Below, piece after piece: positions 16,517-24,317 of a stretch of DNA of 64,000 nucleotides. Numbering within the stretch: position 1 is the stretch's first letter; each line of letters opens with the position of its first letter. Origin of the DNA: Phocaeicola fibrisolvens (GTDB lineage Bacteria > Bacteroidota > Bacteroidia > Bacteroidales > Bacteroidaceae). The notes beneath the pieces are model-generated. The model was given only the letters and a program-made list of their open reading frames with translations, was not told where the DNA came from and did not search any database. Position numbers and translations under genes: made by a program. The stretch spans positions 6,069-70,068 of the forward strand of contig NZ_JAOQJI010000018.1 in the NCBI RefSeq assembly GCF_025567125.1, in the 5' to 3' direction.

Positions 16517-17323
16517 ATGCAATTTACGCCAGACGACTTAGTGACCGAGGAGCGGATTTCTTCAATTGATGCCATGTCGGTCGAGGAAGTGTTCACCAAG
16601 GTGACCGGGAGGGAAGAAGTGAACCTGCACCCTCATTGCCACGACCGCCATCAGATAATTTATATCCTTTCGGGGACACTTCATGTGGAAGTGGGAGGGG
16701 GCAGCTATTTTGTGACCGACCGTCACCTGGTGTGGATACCCGGAGGAACCTTGCACCGTCTTTCCAGTAACAACCGGCAGATAACCCTGCTGACCAGTTA
16801 TGTTTGTCTGGAGCATTCCCATGAAGAAGAATTTGCCATTGACCGTACCGATGAACTGATAGCCCGCAACCTGAAGTTCATCAGTACTTTTCACAGCTTG
16901 TCCAAGTGGGCTGAACCGGAAATCTTTTCGTTTGCCAGAAGCTTTTTTCAGGTGCTGCCCCGTATCTGTCAGAAAGCCACGTTTCCCACCCAGCCGTTTA
17001 TTCTGGCAAAGGATAGTCGTCTGTTGCCCGTATTGGAATATATGAAGACAAATCTGCATCAGGACCTGACCCTTGAGCAGGTGGCTTCCCATTTTGGATT
17101 CTCGGTACGCAGTCTGACCCGGTTGTTCACCAGTTCGGGCATCCGTTTCGTACACTATCTCAACTACCAGCGTGTGGTGCGTGCCATCGAGATTCTGACC
17201 GATAACGTCCTGAACATCGAGCAGACGGCTTACAAAGTGGGATTTAACTCGCCTAACAGCTTCAGCAGGGTGTTCAAGCAGATTACCGGAGAGGCACCTT
17301 CGGCTTATTTGCGCAGGCAATAG
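16517..17323 (+). CDS. AraC-family transcriptional regulator
   Basis: The 268-residue protein has an N-terminal cupin-like sensor domain (about 30-110) with HPHCHDRHQIIYILSGTLHV and WIPGGTLHRL. The C-terminal AraC DNA-binding domain (about 170-268) has two helix-turn-helix units, LTLEQVASHFGFSVRSLTRLF and NIEQTAYKVGFNSPNSFSRVF, ending with the signature FKQITGEAPSAYLR. It is divergent from the YczE/kinase genes, 78 nt away, so they are its likeliest targets. The effector is unknown. Confidence 0.95.
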   Translation: MQFTPDDLVTEERISSIDAMSVEEVFTKVTGREEVNLHPHCHDRHQIIYILSGTLHVEVGGGSYFVTDRHLVWIPGGTLHRLSSNNRQITLLTSYVCLEHSHEEEFAIDRTDELIARNLKFISTFHSLSKWAEPEIFSFARSFFQVLPRICQKATFPTQPFILAKDSRLLPVLEYMKTNLHQDLTLEQVASHFGFSVRSLTRLFTSSGIRFVHYLNYQRVVRAIEILTDNVLNIEQTAYKVGFNSPNSFSRVFKQITGEAPSAYLRRQ

Positions 17324-17347
17324 TGTCTCAGCAGTTTTTTCGTATCC

Positions 17348-17380
17348 TTTTGCAGATAAGCAAAATTCCTCCTACCTTTG
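17348..17380 (+). promoter_or_regulatory. Promoter of the acetyltransferase gene
   Basis: TTTTG at 17348-17352, 20 nt, TACCTTTG at 17373-17380, then 28 nt to the start codon. Confidence 0.78.
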
Positions 17381-17408
17381 ACTCTGGTAATTTATAAACT
17401 GAAATCCT

Positions 17409-17966
17409 ATGAAAACAGAATACGAAAAAATGCGCAGTCAGGAACTCTATTATTTTTCCGACCCTGAAATACACGCCAGTTTGATGCATGCCAAGAAAGT
17501 CTGTGCACGATTGCAGACGATGACCATTTATGACGATGATTACCGCCAGGTGATGGAAGACCTTATTCCAGGTATCCCGAAAAACACCACTATCTGTCCC
17601 CCGTTCCATTGTGACCACGGCAACGGCATAATCCTGGGTGAGAATGTATTCATGAACTACGACTGCATCATGCTCGACGGAGCTTATATCCGCATTGGGA
17701 AGAATACGCTGATAGGTCCTCATTGCCAGTTCTACACGCCCCAGCATCCCATGGACCATGTGGAACGCCGTGAGGAGAAGGAAACGTCTTATCCCATTAC
17801 GGTGGGCGAGGACTGCTGGCTGGGTGGCAATGTGGTGGTATGTCCGGGGGTGACCATCGGCAACCGCTGTATCATTGCGGCGGGCAGTGTGGTAACCCGT
17901 GACATTCCCGACGATTCCCTGGCAGCAGGTGTGCCGGCAGTGGTGAAAAAAAGCCTGAAAAAATAA
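17409..17966 (+). CDS. Maltose/galactoside O-acetyltransferase-like hexapeptide enzyme
   Basis: The 185-residue protein matches the sugar O-acetyltransferase (Maa/LacA) family. An N-terminal helical Mac domain (EYEKMRSQELYYFSDPEI) is followed by a left-handed beta-helix of hexapeptide repeats (IILGENVFMNYDCIMLD, IGPHCQFYTP, ITVGEDCWLGGNVVV, VTIGNRCIIAAGSVV). The catalytic His of the family corresponds to the one in PQHPMD. It should transfer acetyl from acetyl-CoA to the 6-OH of a sugar. The acceptor is not predictable. It is probably monocistronic. Confidence 0.93.
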   Translation: MKTEYEKMRSQELYYFSDPEIHASLMHAKKVCARLQTMTIYDDDYRQVMEDLIPGIPKNTTICPPFHCDHGNGIILGENVFMNYDCIMLDGAYIRIGKNTLIGPHCQFYTPQHPMDHVERREEKETSYPITVGEDCWLGGNVVVCPGVTIGNRCIIAAGSVVTRDIPDDSLAAGVPAVVKKSLKK

Positions 17967-18039
17967 TTTGCTTTCTACGGTACATAAATAAAAAGCTCCC
18001 CGAAGCATACTCTTTTTTGTCCTGATAAATTCTCTGTAC

Positions 18040-18112
18040 CACACTGTGGCTTTTATATCCCACACTGTGAAATATGTATCCCACAGTGTGGTTTTTGTAT
18101 CCCACACTGTGG
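18040..18112. repeat. Four-copy 21-bp tandem repeat with palindromic core CACACTGTGG
   Basis: The core (CACACTGTGG, CACACTGTGA, CACAGTGTGG, CACACTGTGG) starts at 18040, 18061, 18082 and 18103, exactly 21 bp apart, each preceded by C or CC. The spacers vary (CTTTTATATC, AATATGTATC, TTTTTGTATC). 21 bp is two helical turns, so all cores face the same side. It lies in the 278-nt gap between the acetyltransferase and the next lipoprotein gene. Apart from the array the gap holds only a TAACTTTG (18216-18223), a possible -7 box for the lipoprotein gene without a good -33. Confidence 0.85.
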
Positions 18113-18244
18113 GACAGAGAAAATGCAGGTAGTGAGAGACTTTTTTCATAGACGAGTTTTCCTTTTTATGGGAGAGAATTTAGTGTTTTTTAGGACAAGG
18201 TTGGGTGAAAAAACTTAACTTTGTGCGAAACAAACCTTTAGACT

Positions 18245-18919
18245 ATGAATGTAAGACTCTTCTTGATGGTGGGCTGTGTGGCAGGAATGTGTGCTGCTTG
18301 TACCCATAAAGGAGCTGGATCCAATACTGATAATCAGATTGTTGTGCATACGCTTATCTTGGAGGCAGACAGTCTGATGCGGAGCGATTCCTTGTTCTGG
18401 AATACGCCGGTCGACAGAGCACATCCGCGTGTTTGCATTCAGGATGCCTTGATTCGGGAAAAATTGGACAGCGCCATTTCGTTGCGTCCCGACAAGCAGA
18501 CTTACCTTTTGAAATATACTTATTTACTCCGTAGCTGGCGTCTGCCGGAGGTGTTGTCGTTGCTTCGAGAGATGGACGCCTGCATGCGCGATTCCATGTC
18601 GGCAGATTTGCTGAGTCTGAAAGCGGTGTTGGAGGATTATCAAGGAGATTCGGTTGTAGCCCGAAAAGATTTTCTGCGGGCGGATTCAGCCTATGGAGTC
18701 AAAGTGCAGGAAGTGGCCCAAGATTCTTTAATGTACGGGTTTGTCCGCTTGGAAAAGGCGTTGAATTTTTCGCTGATGAAGAACGATTTTCGTGTACTCC
18801 AGGAGGAAATCACGTTTTATGAACGGGTGAATGGCAAGGCTGTCCACGGAATGGAGCAGTGGAAGAATCTGACAGATAAAAGAGCATATTATCGGCAGGT
18901 GTTCGGTCAACCGGAATAA
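18245..18919 (+). CDS. Helical-repeat lipoprotein ahead of the sigma operon
   Basis: The 224-residue protein has a lipobox ending CAAC (Cys19). The mature part is mostly alpha-helical with a periodicity like degenerate TPR repeats (ADSLMRSDSLFWN, LDSAISLRPDKQTYLLKYTYLL, LLREMDACMRDSMSADLLSLKAVLEDYQGDSVVARKDFLRAD, given here as separate helices). I do not recognise a named family. It is 12 nt from the ECF sigma gene and probably cotranscribed with it. A role as an envelope-side input to the sigma system is only an inference; it could equally be an unrelated envelope protein. Confidence 0.75.
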   Translation: MNVRLFLMVGCVAGMCAACTHKGAGSNTDNQIVVHTLILEADSLMRSDSLFWNTPVDRAHPRVCIQDALIREKLDSAISLRPDKQTYLLKYTYLLRSWRLPEVLSLLREMDACMRDSMSADLLSLKAVLEDYQGDSVVARKDFLRADSAYGVKVQEVAQDSLMYGFVRLEKALNFSLMKNDFRVLQEEITFYERVNGKAVHGMEQWKNLTDKRAYYRQVFGQPE

Positions 18920-18931
18920 GCAGGATAAGTA

Positions 18932-19771
18932 ATGGAAATCACGGAACGGATTATCATAGAACAACTGAAACGAGGCAATGAGGAGGCTTATAAGCACCTC
19001 TATCGTCATCATTATGCACTGTTGTGTCACGTGGCCCGTGAGTATGTAGGCGATGATTTTCTGGCTGAGACACTGGTAGGCGATGTCATTTTCCATTTGT
19101 GGGAAGTGCGTGCGGAACTCGATATTCAGGTTTCGCTACGGAGTTATCTGGTGCGTGCCGTACGGAATCACTGCATGGATTATCTGGGCTCCAAGAAAGA
19201 ACGGACGGAAGTGGCTTTTTCTGCCATTCCGGAAGAAGGGGAAATGCGTTACTTGCTGTCGGACGATTACCCGTTGGGTAGTCTGCTGGAGCATGAGCTG
19301 GAGGAAAAAATTTATCAGGCCATTCATCATTTACCGGAGATCTGCCGGAAAGTTTTCGTGAAAAGTCGTTTCGAGGGGAAAAAATACGAAGAGATTGCCA
19401 CGGAACTGAATATCTCTGTTAATACGGTGAAGTACCACATAAAGAGTGCGTTGGCCTCGCTGCATGCCGAACTGGGGAAATACCTGCTGGCTCTTCTGCT
19501 GTTTTTTTCACCTTCAAATAAAAAAACAATATTTCTTGCCTACCCGCGTAGGCAAAATTTTCGTCTCACTTATAGAAACCCTGAAAATGGAAGAAAGAAA
19601 TTCACATATCGACGAACTGATTGCGGTGTTTTTGAGCAGAGGATTAGACAAGGAAGCGCGCGAGGAACTGGAGGCATGGATCTCTGCTTCCGAAGACAAC
19701 CGCCGTTATTTCATGCAGCAGCAGGAAATTTGGTTTTCCGCTGTGCAGGAAGAAGAACGTATGCGATATGA
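18932..19771 (+). CDS. ECF sigma-70 factor with an abnormal C-terminal extension
   Basis: Residues 1-190 are a Bacteroides-type ECF sigma factor: region 2 (about 16-85, NEEAYKHLYRHHYALLCHVA and AVRNHCMDYL) and region 4 (about 130-185, with helix-turn-helix YEEIATELNISVNTVKYHIKSAL, written here in two parts YEEIATELNISVN and TVKYHIKSAL). Family members end near residue 195-200. Here the frame continues to 279 residues, overlapping the FecR gene by 185 nt with a low-quality Arg-rich tail. The cause is a T7 run at 19502-19508. With one more T the protein would end LFFFTFK-stop at 199 residues; with one fewer it would read straight into FecR. The partner is the FecR protein just downstream. Confidence 0.85.
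   Translation: MEITERIIIEQLKRGNEEAYKHLYRHHYALLCHVAREYVGDDFLAETLVGDVIFHLWEVRAELDIQVSLRSYLVRAVRNHCMDYLGSKKERTEVAFSAIPEEGEMRYLLSDDYPLGSLLEHELEEKIYQAIHHLPEICRKVFVKSRFEGKKYEEIATELNISVNTVKYHIKSALASLHAELGKYLLALLLFFSPSNKKTIFLAYPRRQNFRLTYRNPENGRKKFTYRRTDCGVFEQRIRQGSARGTGGMDLCFRRQPPLFHAAAGNLVFRCAGRRTYAI
19536..19560 (+). terminator. Hairpin between sigma and FecR genes (attenuator-like)
   Basis: TTGCCTAC (19536-19543) and GTAGGCAA (19548-19555) form a perfect 8-bp stem with a 4-nt loop followed by AATTTT. It lies after the expected sigma stop and 27 nt before the FecR start, so it could lower FecR expression relative to sigma. Confidence 0.55.
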
Positions 19772-20597
19772 CGCCGACCAGGCTTTCGAGGCTTTCCGCC
19801 AACGGGTGGCCGAACATCGGACTCCGAAACAGCCGAAGAGGGTTATCGGATGGAAGTCTGTGTTCAAATATGCGGCAGCGGTGTTGGTGGTAGGGCTTGT
19901 CTCTTTCTTCTCTTATCAGAAGGGAGAAAGTAACCTGAAAGAGGCCTTGACTCAGGTAGAGGTGGAAGCTCCTTTGGGAGCACAGACCCGTCTTCGTTTG
20001 CCCGATGGTACGCTGGTGGTGCTGAATGCCGGTTCGCGTTTGGTATATCCGCAGGATTTCGGAGTAGATAATAGGGAAGTGGAACTGAGTGGAGAAGGCT
20101 ATTTTGAGGTAGCTCGCAACGAAAAGCTTCCTTTTCATGTGCAAACGCCTTCCTTGTCGGTCCGAGTACTGGGTACCAAGTTTAATTTTCGTGACTATCC
20201 GAATGATGAGGAAGCGGTGATTGCTTTGTTGGAAGGAAAAGTGGCGTTGGGAAACCGTCTTCGCGAAGAGGCCGAGATTATTCTGCTTCCGGATGAGCAG
20301 GTGACACTGGATAAGGAAGAGGGGCATATGAAAAAGAAATCTACAAAGGTGAAGAATAGCTTGGAATGGACTTCCGGTAGATTATTTTTTGATGAAATGC
20401 CTTTACCAGAAGTGGCTAAGATTTTGGAACGGAGTTATGGCGTGCATATCACCTTTGCTACGGACTCATTGCGTGATCTCCGTTTCTATGGGAGTTTTAG
20501 CCGTAGTGAACAAGATATTAAAGATATATTGCAGGCTTTGGTAAAAACTGGAAAAGTACGTTATACGCAAACTGAAAAAGAAATAACCTTATATTAA
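19587..20597 (+). CDS. FecR-family anti-sigma factor
   Basis: The start ATG at 19587 gives MEERNSHIDELIAVFLSRGL and 336 residues, the usual length; the open frame extends further upstream without a better start. A cytoplasmic N-terminal region (1-90) binds sigma. One membrane helix follows (about 95-110, YAAAVLVVGLVSFFSY). The periplasmic FecR domain has LGAQTRLRLPDGTLVVLNAGS. The C-terminal DUF4974 domain has FDEMPLPEVAKILERSYGV. DUF4974 contacts the STN domain of the cognate SusC, so FecR passes the signal from the outer membrane to the sigma factor. The order sigma, FecR, SusC with STN, SusD is the standard one for this relay. Confidence 0.94.
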   Translation: MEERNSHIDELIAVFLSRGLDKEAREELEAWISASEDNRRYFMQQQEIWFSAVQEEERMRYDADQAFEAFRQRVAEHRTPKQPKRVIGWKSVFKYAAAVLVVGLVSFFSYQKGESNLKEALTQVEVEAPLGAQTRLRLPDGTLVVLNAGSRLVYPQDFGVDNREVELSGEGYFEVARNEKLPFHVQTPSLSVRVLGTKFNFRDYPNDEEAVIALLEGKVALGNRLREEAEIILLPDEQVTLDKEEGHMKKKSTKVKNSLEWTSGRLFFDEMPLPEVAKILERSYGVHITFATDSLRDLRFYGSFSRSEQDIKDILQALVKTGKVRYTQTEKEITLY

Positions 20598-20828
20598 CCG
20601 ATTGTTAAACACATTAAAAACCTTAAATGTTATGCAAAAAGTAGATTCTTAATTTAACATTTGAAGAAAGGATATAAAACCGGAAGAAAGGGAAGTTCTT
20701 CCGGCATACCTTAGTCCTTTCTAACCTGCTAGTTGTAAGATGTATTTCTAAGGAATGTGGCAAAAGTAATAAAACATTCCTTGTAAACATCTTTTATTAG
20801 AAGTTTTTAATCTTAAAATCTTAAGCTT
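20598..20828 (+). promoter_or_regulatory. SusC leader region with two hairpins
   Basis: 231 nt without a gene. CCGGAAGAA pairs with TTCTTCCGG around 20681-20703, and AAGGAATGT pairs with ACATTCCTT around 20750-20783. No exact TTTG/TAnnTTTG pair is found, as expected if the ECF sigma factor at 18932 drives susC. Confidence 0.5.
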
Positions 20829-23800
20829 ATGAATTACAGGAAAAAAGCCATGTTAATGGCCGGAGCTTTGCTATGCCTTAATTTGAGTATATACTCTCAG
20901 AGTGTATCGTTAAAGATGAACAATGTTCCAGTAAAAAAAGCAATAGCTGAATTACAAACCAAGAGTGGGTATTCTTTTGTATATATAGCCGGTGATTTGG
21001 ATACTGACTGTATGGTTTCTGTTAATGCAAATGAATTGAAAGATGCTGTGAATCAGATTCTAAAGGGGCAGAATGTCTCATACGAGATTCAAGGGAAAAA
21101 TATTGTTGTTAAGAAAGTGAATCAGCAGCAACCGGTTTCAGGGAAAAAGAAAAAAGTTACTGGAGTTGTGAAAGATGTAAGTGGTGAACCAATTATTGGT
21201 GCCACCGTAATAGAAAAAGGTACTACCAATGGGACAGTAACAGACTTTGATGGTAAATATACATTGGATCTTTCGGAAAATGGCATACTGTCTATTAGTT
21301 ATATCGGATATAAAAGTCAGGAATTCGCATCTTCTCAAATTAAATCGGGAACGCTATCCGTTACTTTGAAAGAAGATACAGAAGTAATGGACGAGGTGGT
21401 TGTAGTGGGATTTGGTACACAGAAAAAAGTAAATTTAACAGGATCTGTGAGCGTAGTTGATGACAAGGAACTTCAAAATCGACCGGTTACCAATGCCTCT
21501 CAAGCTTTACAAGGTGTCGTTCCTGGTTTGCAGATAACTCAGTCTAGTGGTGATTTAAATAGTGCACCTAGTATAAATATACGTGGCGTTTCCACGATTG
21601 GTGAAGGGTCAAGTGGTAGTCCTTTGGTGTTGATTGATGGCATGGAGGGTGATTTGAACTCTTTAAATCCACAGGATATTGCGAGTATATCTGTTTTGAA
21701 GGATGCGGCAGCTTCTTCTATTTATGGTTCACGTGCTCCTTTTGGTGTGATACTGGTGACTACTAAGTCTGGTTCTACTGGAGGTAAAACACGATTTAAT
21801 TATAATAATAGTTTTAGATGGGCAACTCCTATCCGAATGACTCATTCAATGAATTCTGTAGATTTTGGAAGCTGGGTGAATGATGCCAACACTAATGGGG
21901 GAGGTGGAATTTATTTCTCTAAAGAACGTATGGATAAGATTGTAGCATTCCGCAATGCGAAACCTTATGGTCCTGGAACTCGTATTACAGAAGATGGAAC
22001 AATCTTGTATGGTATTCCCGCTAAGGCTGATGGATATTGGGAAGATGGATTTGCAGAAGGTATTGACGATGTAGATTGGTTCACTGCTATTTTTAAAACT
22101 TGGACGTTTTCTCAAGAACATAATCTGAGTGTGAATGGAGGTAATGAGAAGCTGAACTATTATGTAAGTTTAAACTATTTAGGTCAGGGAGGTTTCATGA
22201 ATCTTGCGGATGATGGTCTTGACAGATACAATGGAACAGCTAAAATATCTTCGAAGATTGCGGATTGGTTGCAAATGAACTATACGATGCGTTTTACTCG
22301 TGAAGATTATTTACGCCCTACAGGTCTTAACGATGCATTATATGATGCCATGGGATGGCCGGTTCTGTCATTGTATGATGCAAACGGTTATTATTATTCT
22401 ACTCCTTCTCCTTCTTTGGGAATTGCAGAAGGTGGTAAGACGACTCAGCAAACGGATAATATTTATCATCAGTTAGGTTTCTTGATAGAACCCATAAAGA
22501 ACTGGAAAACACATATTGATTTGAACTATAGAATTAAGAATCAGAATGAACATGTGGATAAACAGATGTTATATAATCATGATGTAAATGGAAATCCGTA
22601 TGTGTATGACAAGACTTCGTATGTGAGTGAATCTAATTTGAAGGAAAATTACTTTAATGTAAATATTTATTCTGATTATACTTTCTCTGTAAATGATGTA
22701 CATAATCTTCATGTAATGGTTGGTTTTCAGGCAGAGAACTTAAATCAGAAGTATTATAGTTTGTTAAGGAACGGGATTATGTTTCCTGGTAAACCAGATG
22801 TAGATTTGACTACAGGATTGGATTATGATGGAAATCCTGTTACTCCAGAAGTCAGTGGATATAGGAATTCTTGGTCAACGGCAGGATTCTTTGGTCGTTT
22901 TAACTATAATTATAATGACAAATATTTGTTTGAAGCCAATCTGAGATACGATGGTACTTCGAGATTTCAGAAAGGAAATCAATGGAAATTGTTCCCTTCT
23001 TTCTCTCTTGGTTGGAATATTGCCAGAGAAGAGTTCTTTGAACCTTTGTCTTCTGTGATTGGGACTTTAAAATTGAGAGGTTCATACGGTACGCTTGGAA
23101 ACCAAAATACAACAAACTGGTATCAGACTTATCAGACAATGGTGGTGGGCTCCGCAAATGGTGAATGGATGATGAATGGCAGAAGGCCTAATACTGCAAC
23201 TGTACCAGGATTAGTATCTCCGCTGTTGACATGGGAAACAATCGAATCATATAATATTGGATTGGACTGGGGATTGTTGAGTAACAGACTTACTGGAAGT
23301 TTTGAATATTATGTAAGAAACACGAAGAATATGATTGGTAATGCACCTGAATTACCAGCTATTCTGGGTACAGCTGTTCCTGTGACCAACAATACAGACT
23401 TGCGAACAAAAGGATGGGAATTTTCTATCGGATGGAATGACCTGCTTGGAAATGGCTTTAGCTATGGAGCTAAGTTTAATCTTTCGGATGCCCGTTCATT
23501 TATTACAAGATATCCGAACAACCCAACTAAGTCTATCTCTACTTACATTGAAGGACGGGAAATCAATGAAATCTGGGGATATGTAACAAAAGGATTGGCT
23601 AGAACTGATGCTCAGATGACTGAACATCTTCAGAGTTTGCCGAACGGAGGTCAGGATGCATTGGGTTCCGACTGGCGGGCTGGAGATATTATGTATGCAG
23701 ATATAGATGGAGACGGAAAGATTTCTAGTGGTTCTGGAAGATTGGGAGATACGGGAGATATGAAAGTAATCGGTAACAGTACTCCGAGATTTTTGTTTGG

Positions 23801-24305
23801 TTTGGACTTATATGCCAGTTGGAAGGGATTTGATATTAGAATGTTTTTCCAGGGCGTTATGAAGAGAGACTTCTGGCAAGGAAGTGGTTATCTCTTTGGA
23901 GCTAACAGTCGAGGAATGTGGAGTTCTTTCGGTATTTCGGATGTGCATGATTACTTTAGAGATGAAAACACTTGGTCTGTAAAAGAAGGATACCAGACTG
24001 CCAACATTAATGCTTACCTTCCACGCCCATTGTATAACGACAAGAACTTGCAGACTCAGACAGGATATTTGCAGAATGCTGCTTATATCAGACTGAAGAA
24101 CCTGCAAATCGGATATACTTTGCCTAAATCAGTAGTTTCTAAGATTGGAATTCAAGATTTGAGAATTTACTTCTCTGGAGAGAATTTGTGGACGGGAACA
24201 AGTCTGGTAAAACAGTTTGACCCAGAAACTATCTCTAGTGGTGTAGGAGGTATTGGGTATCCTTTGTCTAGAACATTATCTTGTGGTTTAAATGTTTCAT
24301 TTTAA
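20829..24305 (+). CDS. SusC-like TonB-dependent receptor with STN signalling domain
   Basis: The 1158-residue protein has a signal peptide ending near IYSQS. An STN (secretin/TonB short) domain follows (about 25-95, MNNVPVKKAIAELQTKSGYS). A carboxypeptidase-like domain (about 112-190) has VTGVVKDVSGEPIIGATV. The plug (about 200-310) has DEVVVVGFGTQKK, SINIRGVSTIG and SIYGSRAPFGVI. The barrel ends LSCGLNVSF. It imports oligosaccharides with the SusD encoded 12 nt downstream. The STN domain makes it a signal-transducing receptor for the FecR/sigma pair just upstream. Codons are much more A/T-rich than in the core genes. Confidence 0.97.
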   Translation: MNYRKKAMLMAGALLCLNLSIYSQSVSLKMNNVPVKKAIAELQTKSGYSFVYIAGDLDTDCMVSVNANELKDAVNQILKGQNVSYEIQGKNIVVKKVNQQQPVSGKKKKVTGVVKDVSGEPIIGATVIEKGTTNGTVTDFDGKYTLDLSENGILSISYIGYKSQEFASSQIKSGTLSVTLKEDTEVMDEVVVVGFGTQKKVNLTGSVSVVDDKELQNRPVTNASQALQGVVPGLQITQSSGDLNSAPSINIRGVSTIGEGSSGSPLVLIDGMEGDLNSLNPQDIASISVLKDAAASSIYGSRAPFGVILVTTKSGSTGGKTRFNYNNSFRWATPIRMTHSMNSVDFGSWVNDANTNGGGGIYFSKERMDKIVAFRNAKPYGPGTRITEDGTILYGIPAKADGYWEDGFAEGIDDVDWFTAIFKTWTFSQEHNLSVNGGNEKLNYYVSLNYLGQGGFMNLADDGLDRYNGTAKISSKIADWLQMNYTMRFTREDYLRPTGLNDALYDAMGWPVLSLYDANGYYYSTPSPSLGIAEGGKTTQQTDNIYHQLGFLIEPIKNWKTHIDLNYRIKNQNEHVDKQMLYNHDVNGNPYVYDKTSYVSESNLKENYFNVNIYSDYTFSVNDVHNLHVMVGFQAENLNQKYYSLLRNGIMFPGKPDVDLTTGLDYDGNPVTPEVSGYRNSWSTAGFFGRFNYNYNDKYLFEANLRYDGTSRFQKGNQWKLFPSFSLGWNIAREEFFEPLSSVIGTLKLRGSYGTLGNQNTTNWYQTYQTMVVGSANGEWMMNGRRPNTATVPGLVSPLLTWETIESYNIGLDWGLLSNRLTGSFEYYVRNTKNMIGNAPELPAILGTAVPVTNNTDLRTKGWEFSIGWNDLLGNGFSYGAKFNLSDARSFITRYPNNPTKSISTYIEGREINEIWGYVTKGLARTDAQMTEHLQSLPNGGQDALGSDWRAGDIMYADIDGDGKISSGSGRLGDTGDMKVIGNSTPRFLFGLDLYASWKGFDIRMFFQGVMKRDFWQGSGYLFGANSRGMWSSFGISDVHDYFRDENTWSVKEGYQTANINAYLPRPLYNDKNLQTQTGYLQNAAYIRLKNLQIGYTLPKSVVSKIGIQDLRIYFSGENLWTGTSLVKQFDPETISSGVGGIGYPLSRTLSCGLNVSF

Positions 24306-24317
24306 TAGTATCTTATT

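Noticed and set aside
16562..17320. 252-codon open frame opposite the AraC gene
   Set aside because: Antisense to a clear AraC regulator, with no recognisable domain.
18040..18112. Possible CRISPR array
   Set aside because: Units of 21 bp with spacers of about 11 bp and a palindromic core do not fit CRISPR sizes, and no cas gene is near.
17328..18149. 273-codon minus-strand frame with TVWDTKT-like heptads
   Set aside because: The heptads are the translation of the 21-bp DNA repeat and the rest is antisense to the acetyltransferase gene.
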